Positions 35,473 through 43,986 of a DNA stretch of 64,000 nucleotides are shown one piece after another. The position numbers and the translations under genes were made by a program. This DNA comes from Salipaludibacillus keqinensis (lineage in GTDB: Bacteria > Bacillota > Bacilli > Bacillales > Salisediminibacteriaceae), in assembly GCF_003226325.1 (NCBI RefSeq), contig NZ_PDOD01000006.1, forward strand, positions 186,001-250,000. Direction: 5' to 3'. Under the pieces are notes generated by a model. The model saw only the letters and a list, made by a program, of their open reading frames with translations, was not told where the DNA came from and did not search any database. Numbering within the stretch: the stretch's first letter is position 1; the number at the start of each line of letters is the position of its first letter.

Positions 35473-36408
35473 CTATTTCTGCGCGTTCATCCGCTTTCTC
35501 AAGTCAAAACCTAAATCAATTATACCTAAGATTCGTAAGATATGAAGGAAAATCGGAAAAAGAAATGAAATCACAACGAGAATAACGGGAATCACGATAC
35601 TCCATCTCTTAAAGTGAAAATAGAAAAACATAAGTGCAAGCCCCTGGATAACCATGACCACATCCAATATTGGCCTAAGGTTTGCCACAACTGTGTGTAA
35701 TGCCGTTCCTTCATCCACCCCTATTAATATGAACAAATAGGTAAGTAAATAATACCATATAAACGCTTTTGGAAAGCTCCACTCCCTAAGTGGTGGAAAC
35801 CTATTTACATCTCGGTGTTTTTTTCTTAACAAAGCCCCTGCGATTATTTGAACGATAAAAGCAAAAATAACCCCAACGATGATCATCAGAGTAGGAGCAA
35901 TAACCACTAGCCCATCTATAAATTCATGGGCCATTTCCAATGCTTCTCCTTGTTCATCCCCCATTACAACCAACAGATCTTCTGTCATCTCCGTCGATTC
36001 CATCATAACATCTTGAAATCCTTCAATTGGATTTACATCAAGAATGAGAATACTCCCTACATAAATAAGAATAAACGCGGTAATAAAACTTAACGAACCA
36101 CCTAACAGAACAGCGAATGCCTCTCTGTTACGCCGATAACCTTCACCAATGACCACACCACTAGCTGCAAAAGTAAAAGATAAAGGAAGGGCAATCGGTC
36201 CGATGATAATAAAAAGTAAGAAAAATGACAAAGTGGCTAACGTAATACCAGCCTTTAAACCATGTTTCTTCGTGAAAAAGATAAAAGGTATAGCTAAAAA
36301 AAAGAGGCTAATCAATCCTGCAACAGGGAGCCATAACGTCATGATCATAAGCAGAATATAGATCCCTAAGTGGATAGCGCCATCTTTAATTAATGGTGAT
36401 TGTTCCAT
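35473..36408 (-). CDS. yybS: YybS-family (DUF2232) membrane protein
   Basis: A 311-residue integral membrane protein with about eight hydrophobic segments spread over the whole chain and a soluble acidic loop at about 125-150 (ESTEMTEDLLVVMGDEQGEALEMAHEF). It is regularly found directly upstream of gdpP and rplI; an S-component-like fold has been suggested for the family, but transport is unproven. Twelve bases separate it from gdpP, so they are co-transcribed. Confidence 0.9.
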   Translation of the reverse strand: MEQSPLIKDGAIHLGIYILLMIMTLWLPVAGLISLFFLAIPFIFFTKKHGLKAGITLATLSFFLLFIIIGPIALPLSFTFAASGVVIGEGYRRNREAFAVLLGGSLSFITAFILIYVGSILILDVNPIEGFQDVMMESTEMTEDLLVVMGDEQGEALEMAHEFIDGLVVIAPTLMIIVGVIFAFIVQIIAGALLRKKHRDVNRFPPLREWSFPKAFIWYYLLTYLFILIGVDEGTALHTVVANLRPILDVVMVIQGLALMFFYFHFKRWSIVIPVILVVISFLFPIFLHILRILGIIDLGFDLRKRMNAQK

Positions 36409-36480
36409 TCACTTCGTCCCTCATTTCAAACGTTCTTCTAACACCTTGATCTATTTTAGCATGAACAGATCTTAAACCAC

Positions 36481-36512
36481 AAAAAATCAGCGATCAGCTA
36501 AAGCTGATCGCT
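36481..36512 (-). terminator. Terminator of the small 61-residue gene
   Basis: AGCGATCAGC pairs with GCTGATCGCT around TTTA, then GATTTTTTG on the minus strand. It lies between the small gene and yybS, so the two are separate units. Confidence 0.9.
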
Positions 36513-36578
36513 CATATAATCATTTATTTATAAGGGGGGAAATAAATGAAAAGGTTGGAAATGACAATAGTGTTCAAA

Positions 36579-36764
36579 TTATCGACTAATTTTTTTTGCT
36601 AATTCTTGTTCAACTTCTAAACTTTTTTGATAATCTTTTTCTCTGTCTTGTTCGATTTGGATTTTTTTATCTAAATCGTTTTTATAAGCTTCATGCCCAA
36701 TTCCATGAGCTTGTTGCAGAGCTTTTTCCATATTATCGGTGTAGCGAATATTCTCTTCAGACAT
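36579..36764 (-). CDS. Small charged protein of unknown function, possibly sporulation-related
   Basis: A 61-residue hydrophilic protein, MSEENIRYTDNMEKALQQAH then GIGHEAYKNDLDKK and a Glu/Lys/Gln-rich helix to the end. Strong helix or coiled-coil tendency, no Cys, no signal peptide. ATG at 36764 follows AAAAGGAAC; eight upstream codons are not needed. It has its own terminator and a promoter candidate resembling the sigma-E consensus, which would place it in the mother cell during sporulation. I do not recognise the family. Confidence 0.72.
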   Translation of the reverse strand: MSEENIRYTDNMEKALQQAHGIGHEAYKNDLDKKIQIEQDREKDYQKSLEVEQELAKKISR

Positions 36765-36825
36765 GCTGTTCCTTTTCTCCTCTCGCATTTTTCAATGTGA
36801 GTATTTTTCAGCTGTTTATGCTGAT

Positions 36826-36855
36826 ATTTTATGTATTCCACGCCTCGAAATATTT
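36826..36855 (-). promoter_or_regulatory. Candidate sigma-E-type promoter of the small gene
   Basis: On the minus strand AAATATT (36849-36855), 15 bases, CATAAAAT (36826-36833). This matches the mother-cell sigma-E pattern (KMATATT, 14-15 bases, CATACAMT) at nearly every position. A sigma-A-like TATAAT also occurs about 50 bases further upstream, so the choice needs a test. Confidence 0.5.
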
Positions 36856-36974
36856 AAACACCTTTTTCATAAGATTATATTGAAGTTAATAAGAACTCGA
36901 GAAGATCAATCTAAACGGTCTGCATATACATTGGAGTTTTCACTTTTTCGATAACGCGAACTATTCTCTAGCGT

Positions 36975-37001
36975 CTTGACTCGCTCATTTTTCACTTAGT
37001 G
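36975..37001. repeat. Short dispersed repeat, copy 1
   Basis: CTTGACTCGCTCATTTTTCA and the following seven bases match 24 of 27 positions with 43987-44013. Both copies are intergenic. The rest of the 320-base gap (36765-37085) holds a promoter candidate and the nucleotidase terminator. Confidence 0.55.
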
Positions 37002-37038
37002 TCAAAATAGGGAGCAGTCACTCACTAATGAAAAGACC

Positions 37039-37071
37039 AGGCCCTTTCTAAGCTCAGCTTAAAAAGGGCCT
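37039..37071 (-). terminator. Terminator of the minus-strand 5'-nucleotidase gene
   Basis: AGGCCCTTT and AAAGGGCCT form the outer stem and AAGCT/AGCTT the inner stem of a long hairpin, followed by GGTCTTTTC on the minus strand, 15 bases past the stop codon. Confidence 0.8.
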
Positions 37072-37085
37072 ATTAAAACAGCTTC

Positions 37086-38936
37086 TTAGTTCACTTCTTC
37101 TATTTGAATTCTCCCTTCTCCATCTTCATAATCTACGGCACCCTCAGCATCCATGATGTCATCCAACAGTTGGAACATCGCATTTGTGATGTAACCTGCT
37201 TCTTGTTGAATGATATCAGCAGCAGAGAAGTCGTAACCACTACCACCTTCAGCCATGAAGTTATTTGTCACTAGCGTATACGTTTCGTTTTCATCAATAG
37301 GTTCACCATCTACAAACAAATCAGCATCTACGTATTCACCATCTTCATTCGTATAGATCGTATAGGTCAAACCAGATGTTTGCAGATCAATGCTATTACT
37401 TCTTGAGAAAGAATATTCTATGACGTCTTTTAAATCTTCTCCTGTAATCTCCAATTCACTTAGTTCATTACCGAATGGTTCAACCGTGTAAATGTCCGCA
37501 GCTTTAATGTCACCTTCTTCAATATTCGCGCGAATACCACCATTATTCGTTATTGCCATATCAGCATTCAACGCATCTTTCATCGAATCGGTGATAAAAT
37601 TTCCTAAAGAAGTATCTCTTGTATAGCGTGCATCACGATACAACCCTGTGTTTGTGTAACCTACAACTGCTTCTAATAGTTCCTCTGCTTCAGCGTTGTA
37701 TGCATCAACCATGTCCTGGACATCGTGATTGACGTCCGTCAACTCTTCCACATCTTGCAAATAATAGTCATTAAAAGTCACATCTGTACCGTCAAATTCA
37801 AGGTTGAAGTGACCAACGAATAACGAATCGCTTCCTGCTTGTACAACAGGCGTTCCATTTACAATCTCTTCTTCAAAAATTCTGCTGTGAGAGTGTCCTC
37901 CAATAATCACATCGAAGAAATCCACATTCTCCGCTAGATGTTTATCAGCACTATTCCCGATATGTGTTAATGCAATCAAGATATCTGTTTCATCTTGTAA
38001 GTAAGAATATTCTTCAGCTGTTTCTACGTAATCATGAAACTCTAGTCCGACAATACCAGATGGACTTGTTGCTGGGGGGTTTTGTGTTAAGGAAAAAATT
38101 CCTACGTCCACCCCGTCAATCTCATAAATTTCATAAGGTTCTGGTTGCTGAATGGCAATGTCCTCATCGACAACTTCCATGTTGGCACTTAACCAGTCAA
38201 AGTCTGCTTGCTCTTCTCTCGCAGCAAATGCTTCTTGGCCATAATCAAATTCGTGGTTTCCAATCGCCATCGCGTCTAATCCCATTTCGTTTAAAAGCTC
38301 AACAATTGGCTCACCATCTTGTAAGTCAACGACAGCATTCCCACTGAAAATATCCCCAGCATCTAAGAAAAGGTGATTATCTGCCTCTTCTCCTTTTTCG
38401 TTAATAAATGCAGACATTTTTCCGAAGTTATCAATCTTAGAATGGATATCATTCGTGTGTAAAATATCTAAAGAAAAAATGTCTTCGTCTTCTTGAACAT
38501 AATCAAAGTCGACTTCAAATCCATTAATCGATAATGTACCTGCTAATCCATCAAGATCATCGTTTTCATGTTCTACTGTGACAAGTGATCGGTCTTCAGA
38601 GGAGACGTGAAAACCTGTTAATTCTGGGTCAACGATCGTTTCGTCATCTAACTCCACTTCTACGTCAATCATTCTATTTATATCCAAACCTTCTGGATAT
38701 ATTTTATCAAAATCAATTTCAAAGCTAGTAGAATCTATAACAATTACGTCTTCAATAGCACGCTTCGGACCATGAGGTGCCCCGTCACTATTTCCCTTTT
38801 GTTCCTGTTCACTTCCTTTTCCATTGCCTTGGTCTGCAGCAACGGGTGACAGGCCAACAAATGACCCTGCCATGAGAATGACTGCCATTAAAACCATCAC
38901 TACTTTCTGATACACTTTCTGTCGATTCTTCATCAT
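37086..38936 (-). CDS. Secreted 5'-nucleotidase/UDP-sugar hydrolase-family protein
   Basis: A 616-residue exported enzyme with a Sec signal peptide at about 1-35 (KVVMVLMAVILMAGSFVGLS, then VAA-DQ). After an unassigned acidic region to about 155, the metallophosphatase domain shows ILHTNDIHSK, LDAGDIFSG, AIGNHEFDYG, ALTHIG and IIGGHSHSR (two-metal site). The 5'-nucleotidase C-terminal domain follows with NFITDSM, ITNNGGIRANI and EPFGNELSEL, which form the nucleoside pocket. It should dephosphorylate extracellular nucleotides. ATG 38936 follows GGGAGG; 47 earlier in-frame codons have no ribosome site. No sortase motif, so it is probably released or loosely bound. Highly acidic. Divergent from a related enzyme. 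Confidence 0.92.
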   Translation of the reverse strand: MMKNRQKVYQKVVMVLMAVILMAGSFVGLSPVAADQGNGKGSEQEQKGNSDGAPHGPKRAIEDVIVIDSTSFEIDFDKIYPEGLDINRMIDVEVELDDETIVDPELTGFHVSSEDRSLVTVEHENDDLDGLAGTLSINGFEVDFDYVQEDEDIFSLDILHTNDIHSKIDNFGKMSAFINEKGEEADNHLFLDAGDIFSGNAVVDLQDGEPIVELLNEMGLDAMAIGNHEFDYGQEAFAAREEQADFDWLSANMEVVDEDIAIQQPEPYEIYEIDGVDVGIFSLTQNPPATSPSGIVGLEFHDYVETAEEYSYLQDETDILIALTHIGNSADKHLAENVDFFDVIIGGHSHSRIFEEEIVNGTPVVQAGSDSLFVGHFNLEFDGTDVTFNDYYLQDVEELTDVNHDVQDMVDAYNAEAEELLEAVVGYTNTGLYRDARYTRDTSLGNFITDSMKDALNADMAITNNGGIRANIEEGDIKAADIYTVEPFGNELSELEITGEDLKDVIEYSFSRSNSIDLQTSGLTYTIYTNEDGEYVDADLFVDGEPIDENETYTLVTNNFMAEGGSGYDFSAADIIQQEAGYITNAMFQLLDDIMDAEGAVDYEDGEGRIQIEEVN

Positions 38937-39014
38937 ACGATTTCCTCCCTTAAATAAGTATTGGATAATCTTTGATTCTATTATCATTCTGATAGTAAAG
39001 ATAATAGCTTTTAA

Positions 39015-39044
39015 ATTATAAGCGTGATTTGGTCTTAACGTAAA
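39015..39044 (-). promoter_or_regulatory. Promoter of the minus-strand 5'-nucleotidase gene
   Basis: TTTACG (39039-39044), 18 bases, perfect TATAAT (39015-39020) on the minus strand, about 80 bases before the start codon. Confidence 0.6.
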
Positions 39045-39609
39045 CCTTATCAATGAGAGCATCAAGCACTTATGCACATGACTTACGTACTAATTTAAAC
39101 GAATATACTGTAATTATTTATCAGACCATCATTAGAAAATGTGTAGCTTTAGCTAAATTAATACTATTCGTGAAAAAGATCCCCTCTCACTCCCTATCAT
39201 CTCAATAACTGAAATCATCTGATTCTTTTCCTCCAGTATGCAAATAATAGATGAGTTTTCTTCGACTTAAAAATTCTGTCTATTTTTTATGGTTAATTAT
39301 GGTAATATAATTGCAATTAGAGGGCATCTTTTTGACAATGGACGAAAAATGTCAAACCTTCGTTATGAAATTAGTCTTGCATTCTTTAAGAATAAAAAGA
39401 AATTGTATAAAAGGTACGTGTTGTACCTACTTTGAAATACCCTTTTTCAGAAAATCAAAATGACACTCCTGACTACTTAGTTCATTAGAAATTTTCGGCC
39501 TGAGGAGACGAAAAAAGCACTGCCTATTTATGAAGAGGTATCAAGTTTTATTTTATTTACATTAATATACAAATAATGACGAAAGTAGGGTCCAATAAAC
39601 TAAAAAAAC

Positions 39610-39671
39610 TTGTCTAAATGTATTACCCATATCGATAAAAATTTGTGTTAACATATGGGAACGCTTCCAAT
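39610..39671 (+). promoter_or_regulatory. Promoter with consensus cre (CcpA) site for the plus-strand nucleotidase-type gene
   Basis: TTGTCT (39610-39615), 18 bases, GATAAA (39634-39639). At 39655-39671 is ATGGGAACGCTTCCAAT, which satisfies every position of the cre consensus WTGNNANCGNTNNCAWW. A cre at about +12 to +28 normally gives carbon catabolite repression by CcpA. Confidence 0.65.
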
Positions 39672-39852
39672 TGTCTGACTTCATACATAGCAAATTGTCC
39701 GGTTTGTCTGGTAATTAGCTCAAGAAGAGGTGGATTCTTAAAAGGAGGTTTTTTTACTGGCTGTACTCTATATAGAGGAGGTGAAACCGACGAAATAATA
39801 GAATTAGCTAGCGCTTTATTTTTTCGGTTAATAAAAAAACAGGAGGTATTTT

Positions 39853-42054
39853 ATGTTAAAGAATTGGAGATTTCCCCATGTTTTTAAAAGAGCAGCAATC
39901 TTATCATTACTATTTGTGTTCCTTTCACCAATGGTGACATTCGGTGAAGAGCATGATGAGAACGATGACCTTCATGAACTAATGATCATGACAACGACGG
40001 ACATTCACTCTTATCTTATGCCTTATGACTACATGAACGATACAGAAGTAGACGATTACGGATTAGTAAAAACAGCCACATTGATTGACCAAATTCGAGC
40101 GAATCACGATAATACGATCTTATTTGATAATGGAGATATTTTTCAAGGAAGTCTTCTTGGAGAACTAGAAGCAACTGTAGAACCTCTTGAAGAAGGCGAG
40201 ACGCAAGCGATTATTAAAGCATTTAATGAATTAGATTATGCCGCGGCATCGATCGGTAACCATGAGTTTAACTTTGGTTTAGACTTTTTAGACAATGCCA
40301 TTGAAACATCAAACTTTCCATGGTTAAATGCCAATGTGTATGAAGCAGGAACAGATTTAGAAGAGCACCGATTTCAGCCATACGAAATCATTGAACATGA
40401 AGTGGACGGAAAGACCATTACACTAGGAGTCATTGGATTTACACCTCCACAAATCATGCAATGGGACAACCTTCACCTTGAAGGGAATGTCGAAGTAGAA
40501 CACATTGTAGAATCTGCACAACGATACGTACCAGAACTAGCGGAACAAACAGACTTAGTTGTTGCTCTTGCCCACACTGGTGTGAACACGGGGGATCGTG
40601 AAACAGAGCACGCTGCCGTGAGTTTAGCAAGAGAAGTAGATGGGATTGATGCCCTTGTTATGGGACACGCACACCAAACATTCCCGGAAAACTCTGGCTA
40701 TGATAATGTGGAAGGTGTCGATGACGAAGCTGGAACGATCCATGGTGTACCTGCTGTCATGGCAGGCTCTTGGGGAAGCCACTTAGGTACGATTCAACTT
40801 GACCTTACAGAAGAAAATGGAGAGTGGACGGTTGTCAGCTCCAAATCAGAAGTTACGGGAGTAGAAAACGTCGAAGCTGATCAGGGCATCGTCGACTTAA
40901 TTGTAGATGTTCACGAAAGAACACTAGAATACGTTGATAGTGTTGTTGGAACAATGGCGGATAGCTTTAACACATTTTTCTCTTTAGTGATGGATAATGA
41001 AGTTTTACAGTTAGTGAACGATGCTCAGTTATGGTTCACAGAAGATTATTTAGAAGGAACGGAATATGAAGATAAACCGTTATTATCAGCAGCTGCTCCG
41101 TTTAGAGCTGGCTACAGAGGTGGGTACACAGAGGTTGATGCTGGTGACCTTAGAGTACGAGATCTAGCAGATATTTATGTGTATGATAATACGTTACAAG
41201 TTGTTGAAGTAGACGGTGATGGATTAAATCAATGGCTAGAACGCTCAGCAGAAAGCTTCAATCAAATTGATCCTAATGAAGAAGATGATCAATCATTACT
41301 TGCTAGCTTTAGTGCCTTTAACTATGATGTCATTGAAGGTGTCGAATACCAAATCGACGTTACACAGCCAATTGGTGAAAGAATTACTGATCTAACGTAT
41401 GAAGGAGAACCGGTTACGTCAGATATGGAATTTTTAGTTGCAACCAATAACTATCGAGCTGGCGGTGGCGGTGATCACCTTGAAGGATTAGATGCACCAC
41501 TGGTCGATTCATTACAAGCGTTAAGTATCGAAAACAGATACGTGATCTTGGACTATATTCAAGATTTAGGTACAGATTACACGCCATATGCGTCCTATAA
41601 CTGGTCGATCAAACCTATAGAGACGAATGGTAGAGTGTTATTTAACAGTTCTGCTGATGGCGCAGAACACATCGATAAACTTGGATTAACTGCCGTTAGC
41701 GCAACGGGCGAGTTAATCGATGATGATAATAACGGTGCGGTTTACACGTATAACTTTACAGAAGAAATGCGTGCAGGAACAGATCAGCCTGATCTCCACA
41801 CATTGGAAAGCACAATGAACGATTACGTTGATGCCGGTGAGCTTGGTGGCCCACTTGAAAATCAATTAGGTACTGCGTTAAAACAGGCCAAACACCATGA
41901 AAGTCATGAGCGTTACTCACAATCGGTGAAGTTCATGGAAAATTTCCTGAAACATTTAAATCGTAAACAGAGTGACCGACATATTGAAGAAGCAGCGAAA
42001 GCAGACCTTCAAGAGAAAACAGAACAAATTATTGAAGGTTTAAACGATAACTAA
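39853..42054 (+). CDS. Secreted 2',3'-cyclic-nucleotide phosphodiesterase/3'-nucleotidase-type enzyme (CpdB/YfkN-like)
   Basis: A 733-residue exported phosphoesterase. Signal peptide at about 1-31 (FKRAAILSLLFVFLSPMVTFGE). Metallophosphatase motifs: MTTTDIHSYLMPYDY, LFDNGDIFQGS, SIGNHEFNFG, VVALAHTGVN and VMGHAHQTFP. The C-terminal nucleotide-binding domain has AAAPFRAGYRGG, RDLADIYVYDNTLQVVEVDG and TNNYRAGGGGDH. The TDIHS and RDLADIYVYDNT signatures fit the CpdB branch, which turns 2',3'-cyclic and 3'-nucleotides into nucleosides. A tail of about 100 residues after 600 is unassigned and helical, with no LPXTG anchor. AGGAGG sits nine bases before ATG. It would scavenge RNA breakdown products together with its divergent neighbour, under CcpA control. 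Confidence 0.9.
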   Translation: MLKNWRFPHVFKRAAILSLLFVFLSPMVTFGEEHDENDDLHELMIMTTTDIHSYLMPYDYMNDTEVDDYGLVKTATLIDQIRANHDNTILFDNGDIFQGSLLGELEATVEPLEEGETQAIIKAFNELDYAAASIGNHEFNFGLDFLDNAIETSNFPWLNANVYEAGTDLEEHRFQPYEIIEHEVDGKTITLGVIGFTPPQIMQWDNLHLEGNVEVEHIVESAQRYVPELAEQTDLVVALAHTGVNTGDRETEHAAVSLAREVDGIDALVMGHAHQTFPENSGYDNVEGVDDEAGTIHGVPAVMAGSWGSHLGTIQLDLTEENGEWTVVSSKSEVTGVENVEADQGIVDLIVDVHERTLEYVDSVVGTMADSFNTFFSLVMDNEVLQLVNDAQLWFTEDYLEGTEYEDKPLLSAAAPFRAGYRGGYTEVDAGDLRVRDLADIYVYDNTLQVVEVDGDGLNQWLERSAESFNQIDPNEEDDQSLLASFSAFNYDVIEGVEYQIDVTQPIGERITDLTYEGEPVTSDMEFLVATNNYRAGGGGDHLEGLDAPLVDSLQALSIENRYVILDYIQDLGTDYTPYASYNWSIKPIETNGRVLFNSSADGAEHIDKLGLTAVSATGELIDDDNNGAVYTYNFTEEMRAGTDQPDLHTLESTMNDYVDAGELGGPLENQLGTALKQAKHHESHERYSQSVKFMENFLKHLNRKQSDRHIEEAAKADLQEKTEQIIEGLNDN

Positions 42055-42099
42055 GTTTAGAATAGGAAGGATGATCCTTACTATTAATAAGAAGAAATA

Positions 42100-42133
42100 A
42101 TGAGCTAGGACTTAATATGTCCTAGCTCATTTT
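42100..42133 (+). terminator. Terminator of the CpdB-like gene
   Basis: AATGAGCTAGGAC pairs with GTCCTAGCTCATT around seven bases, then TTTC. It lies 45 bases past the stop codon. Confidence 0.85.
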
Positions 42134-42234
42134 CTAAGAAAAACGGTTTTGGTCCTAAACAACAGGTGGCTTATTTTGTTCCTGTTCGGTGGGATCGGAC
42201 TCTATATCGTGTGGTGGGTATTATATCTCGTGGG

Positions 42235-42390
42235 TTTACTTCCCTTCTACCAGCTGCTTCGCTCACGTCGAGCTCTACCTACCTCCTTTACTTCCCTTCG
42301 CCATCGCACTTGCTCGTATTGAGCACTATACACCTCCCTTACTTCCTTTCGCCATTGCGACTTGCTTGCATCATGCTTTATCTCACTCGC
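42235..42390. repeat. Three degenerate tandem repeats of 51-52 bp
   Basis: Copies begin at 42235 (TTTACTTCCCTTC), 42287 (TTTACTTCCCTTC) and 42338 (CTTACTTCCTTTC), each followed by a pyrimidine-rich stretch with CGC/TTGC-TCG. Copies 2 and 3 stay similar for about 35 bases; copy 1 diverges after 14. The plus strand is strongly C+T-rich and two overlapping frames lack stops, but neither has a ribosome site or a recognisable product. Apart from this, 42134-42526 shows nothing I can name. Confidence 0.6.
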
Positions 42391-42526
42391 TTGCTTAGAG
42401 CTTCGTTCAGTTAGTGCACATGGAATCGCCGTAAGTCAAATTTCACGTCACACCTGAGCAGATGAGGTGACTACCCATCCGTATAAAATTTCTAAATCCA
42501 CAAATAAGATTTAACAGACCCTAAAA

Positions 42527-42574
42527 TAAAAGGAGGATGCTCCAAAAGTAATTTTTGGTAACATCCTCCTTTTT
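42527..42574 (-). terminator. Terminator of the YibE/F gene
   Basis: AAAAGGAGGATG pairs with CATCCTCCTTTT on the minus strand; an inner CCAAAA/TTTTGG stem extends the hairpin. A T-rich tail follows seven bases past the stop codon. It would also work on the plus strand. Confidence 0.85.
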
Positions 42575-42580
42575 CTTGTG

Positions 42581-43795
42581 TTAGTTTTTCGAACGTTTCT
42601 TTTTATCTGGTAGCAACTTTTTGTCTCGTTTATCTTTTTTCTTTTTTTCTTTCATCTCTTTTTTCTCCTCTATTATACTCGCTTCCTTTTCTACATCCAC
42701 ATTTTTATACAACAAACCAGCAACAATTGCTGTAATCGGAATAGCGTAGATTAAGCCAATACTCCCTGCTAAAATACGAACGATCTCGGTGGACATGGCA
42801 TCCATATTCACGACTCGGGCAAAAGAAATATTGTGGGCGACCAATACTAACAAAAGCGACATCGAGGCCCCTGTGTAAGCAAGGATAAGCGTATTTGCCA
42901 TCGTGCCCATTATATCTTTTCCTAAATTCAACCCTGATTTAATTAAATTTTTCGTACTAATAGCAGGATTGCTACGTTTTACTTCATCAATGGCAGAAGA
43001 GATCGACATCCCAATATCAAGGACAGCTCCGACTGCTCCAATAATCATTCCTGCAAATAATAACCCTTGATAATCGAAGTCAATTTGCTGTGGAATATAC
43101 ATGAGCATTTGTGTTTCGTCGCCACTCAGACCAGTTAACCTCGTCAACCTCGTCATCACCCAGGCTAGGATTCCAGCAATGATCACCCCACCAATTGTCC
43201 CTATGATGGCCGCTAATGACTTCCTATTAAATCCACTAATAATTAAAACAGAACTTGTAGTGATAATCGAAGCGACAAAGATCGTTACAGGAATCGGTGG
43301 TAGTCCTGCTAAAATAAAAGGTATGAGAACCTGAATGACAAGAAACGCTGTCAGTGCTAACGAAACAACCGTCTTAATCCCCTTTATGCCTCCAATTAAT
43401 ACAAGAGAAAAAATAAAAAAGGCCGTTAAATAACCTAAATAATGATCTCGTGTTAACTCCCTCACTAACGTTCGTTGAATGACCCCATCTTCACTCTCAA
43501 TCCATAAAAGAACACGTTCACCTTCTTGGAAATAAAAATCTTGAGCAGGGTTACCTGATAATGTTTGCCTTGCCGTTACAGTTTCACCTTTGAATTCTCC
43601 TTGTTTCACCTTCACTACAATTTCTTGCACTTGAGGTGTATCTTCCAAGATTTCAATAATTTCACCTCTCACCGTTTCAGATGAAACATCCGTTTCCGGG
43701 ACGGAAATGATATCGTTGGACTCGCTAAAAACATAAGACGGCACAATTAATAACAAACCGAAAAGTAAAAATAAAAAGACCGAAGTTTTTTTCAT
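42581..43795 (-). CDS. YibE/F-family membrane protein
   Basis: A 404-residue protein. Signal peptide at about 1-24 (VFLFLLFGLLLIVPSYVFS), an extracellular beta-rich domain with VVKVKQGEFKGETVTARQTLSG, then about eight transmembrane segments including GAVGAVLDIGMSISSAIDEV, the family hallmark. The C-terminal tail of about 40 residues is almost all Lys, Glu and Asp. The family is widespread in Firmicutes, but its transport role is unproven. ATG at 43795 follows TTAGGA; the frame also opens at a TTG six codons upstream. Single gene with its own promoter, an inverted repeat at the transcription start and a terminator. Confidence 0.85.
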   Translation of the reverse strand: MKKTSVFLFLLFGLLLIVPSYVFSESNDIISVPETDVSSETVRGEIIEILEDTPQVQEIVVKVKQGEFKGETVTARQTLSGNPAQDFYFQEGERVLLWIESEDGVIQRTLVRELTRDHYLGYLTAFFIFSLVLIGGIKGIKTVVSLALTAFLVIQVLIPFILAGLPPIPVTIFVASIITTSSVLIISGFNRKSLAAIIGTIGGVIIAGILAWVMTRLTRLTGLSGDETQMLMYIPQQIDFDYQGLLFAGMIIGAVGAVLDIGMSISSAIDEVKRSNPAISTKNLIKSGLNLGKDIMGTMANTLILAYTGASMSLLLVLVAHNISFARVVNMDAMSTEIVRILAGSIGLIYAIPITAIVAGLLYKNVDVEKEASIIEEKKEMKEKKKKDKRDKKLLPDKKKRSKN

Positions 43796-43888
43796 TACAT
43801 TCCTAACTCCCAACGTGAAAAACCACCAAGTCTTGGTGTTTCATATAGATTATGTATGCTTAACATTAGTAGATAAACCCGTCTTAAA

Positions 43889-43925
43889 ACTACTAATATG
43901 TAGTAGTAAAGCATGTCCAATTATA
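43889..43925 (-). promoter_or_regulatory. YibE/F promoter with inverted repeat at the start point
   Basis: The minus strand has TGCTATAAT, an extended -10 (TATAAT at 43920-43925), with TTGTCG 19 bases upstream. From about +5 to +23 lies ACTACTA-5-TAGTAGT (43889-43907), a perfect inverted repeat suited to a repressor dimer. A second small hairpin (CACCAAG/CTTGGTG, 43823-43838) is in the leader. Confidence 0.55.
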
Positions 43926-43986
43926 GCATAAAAACTAGTAAATTCGACAAAGTCTAGTGAATTATGAGTGTTACCCCCGGTTTCTT

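Larger units (their letters stand above)
38937..39852. other. Long divergent control region between two nucleotidase-type genes
   Basis: About 915 A+T-rich bases without a supported gene. It holds a minus promoter (39015-39044), a small hairpin AGGTACGTGTTGTACCT (39412-39428), a plus promoter with a cre site (39610-39671), and a leader of about 200 bases in which AGGAGG occurs three times (near 39742, 39776 and 39842) although only the last serves the gene. The middle part, 39050-39600, shows no frame or known RNA that I recognise. Confidence 0.5.

Noticed and set aside
39645-39887. 80-codon plus-strand frame upstream of and overlapping the CpdB-like gene
   Set aside because: Begins at a GTG without a ribosome site inside the cre region and overlaps the true start; composition is not protein-like.
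42166-42414. Two overlapping plus-strand frames of 69-82 codons in the C+T-rich patch
   Set aside because: No ribosome site, low-complexity composition, and they are explained by the tandem repeat lacking stop codons.
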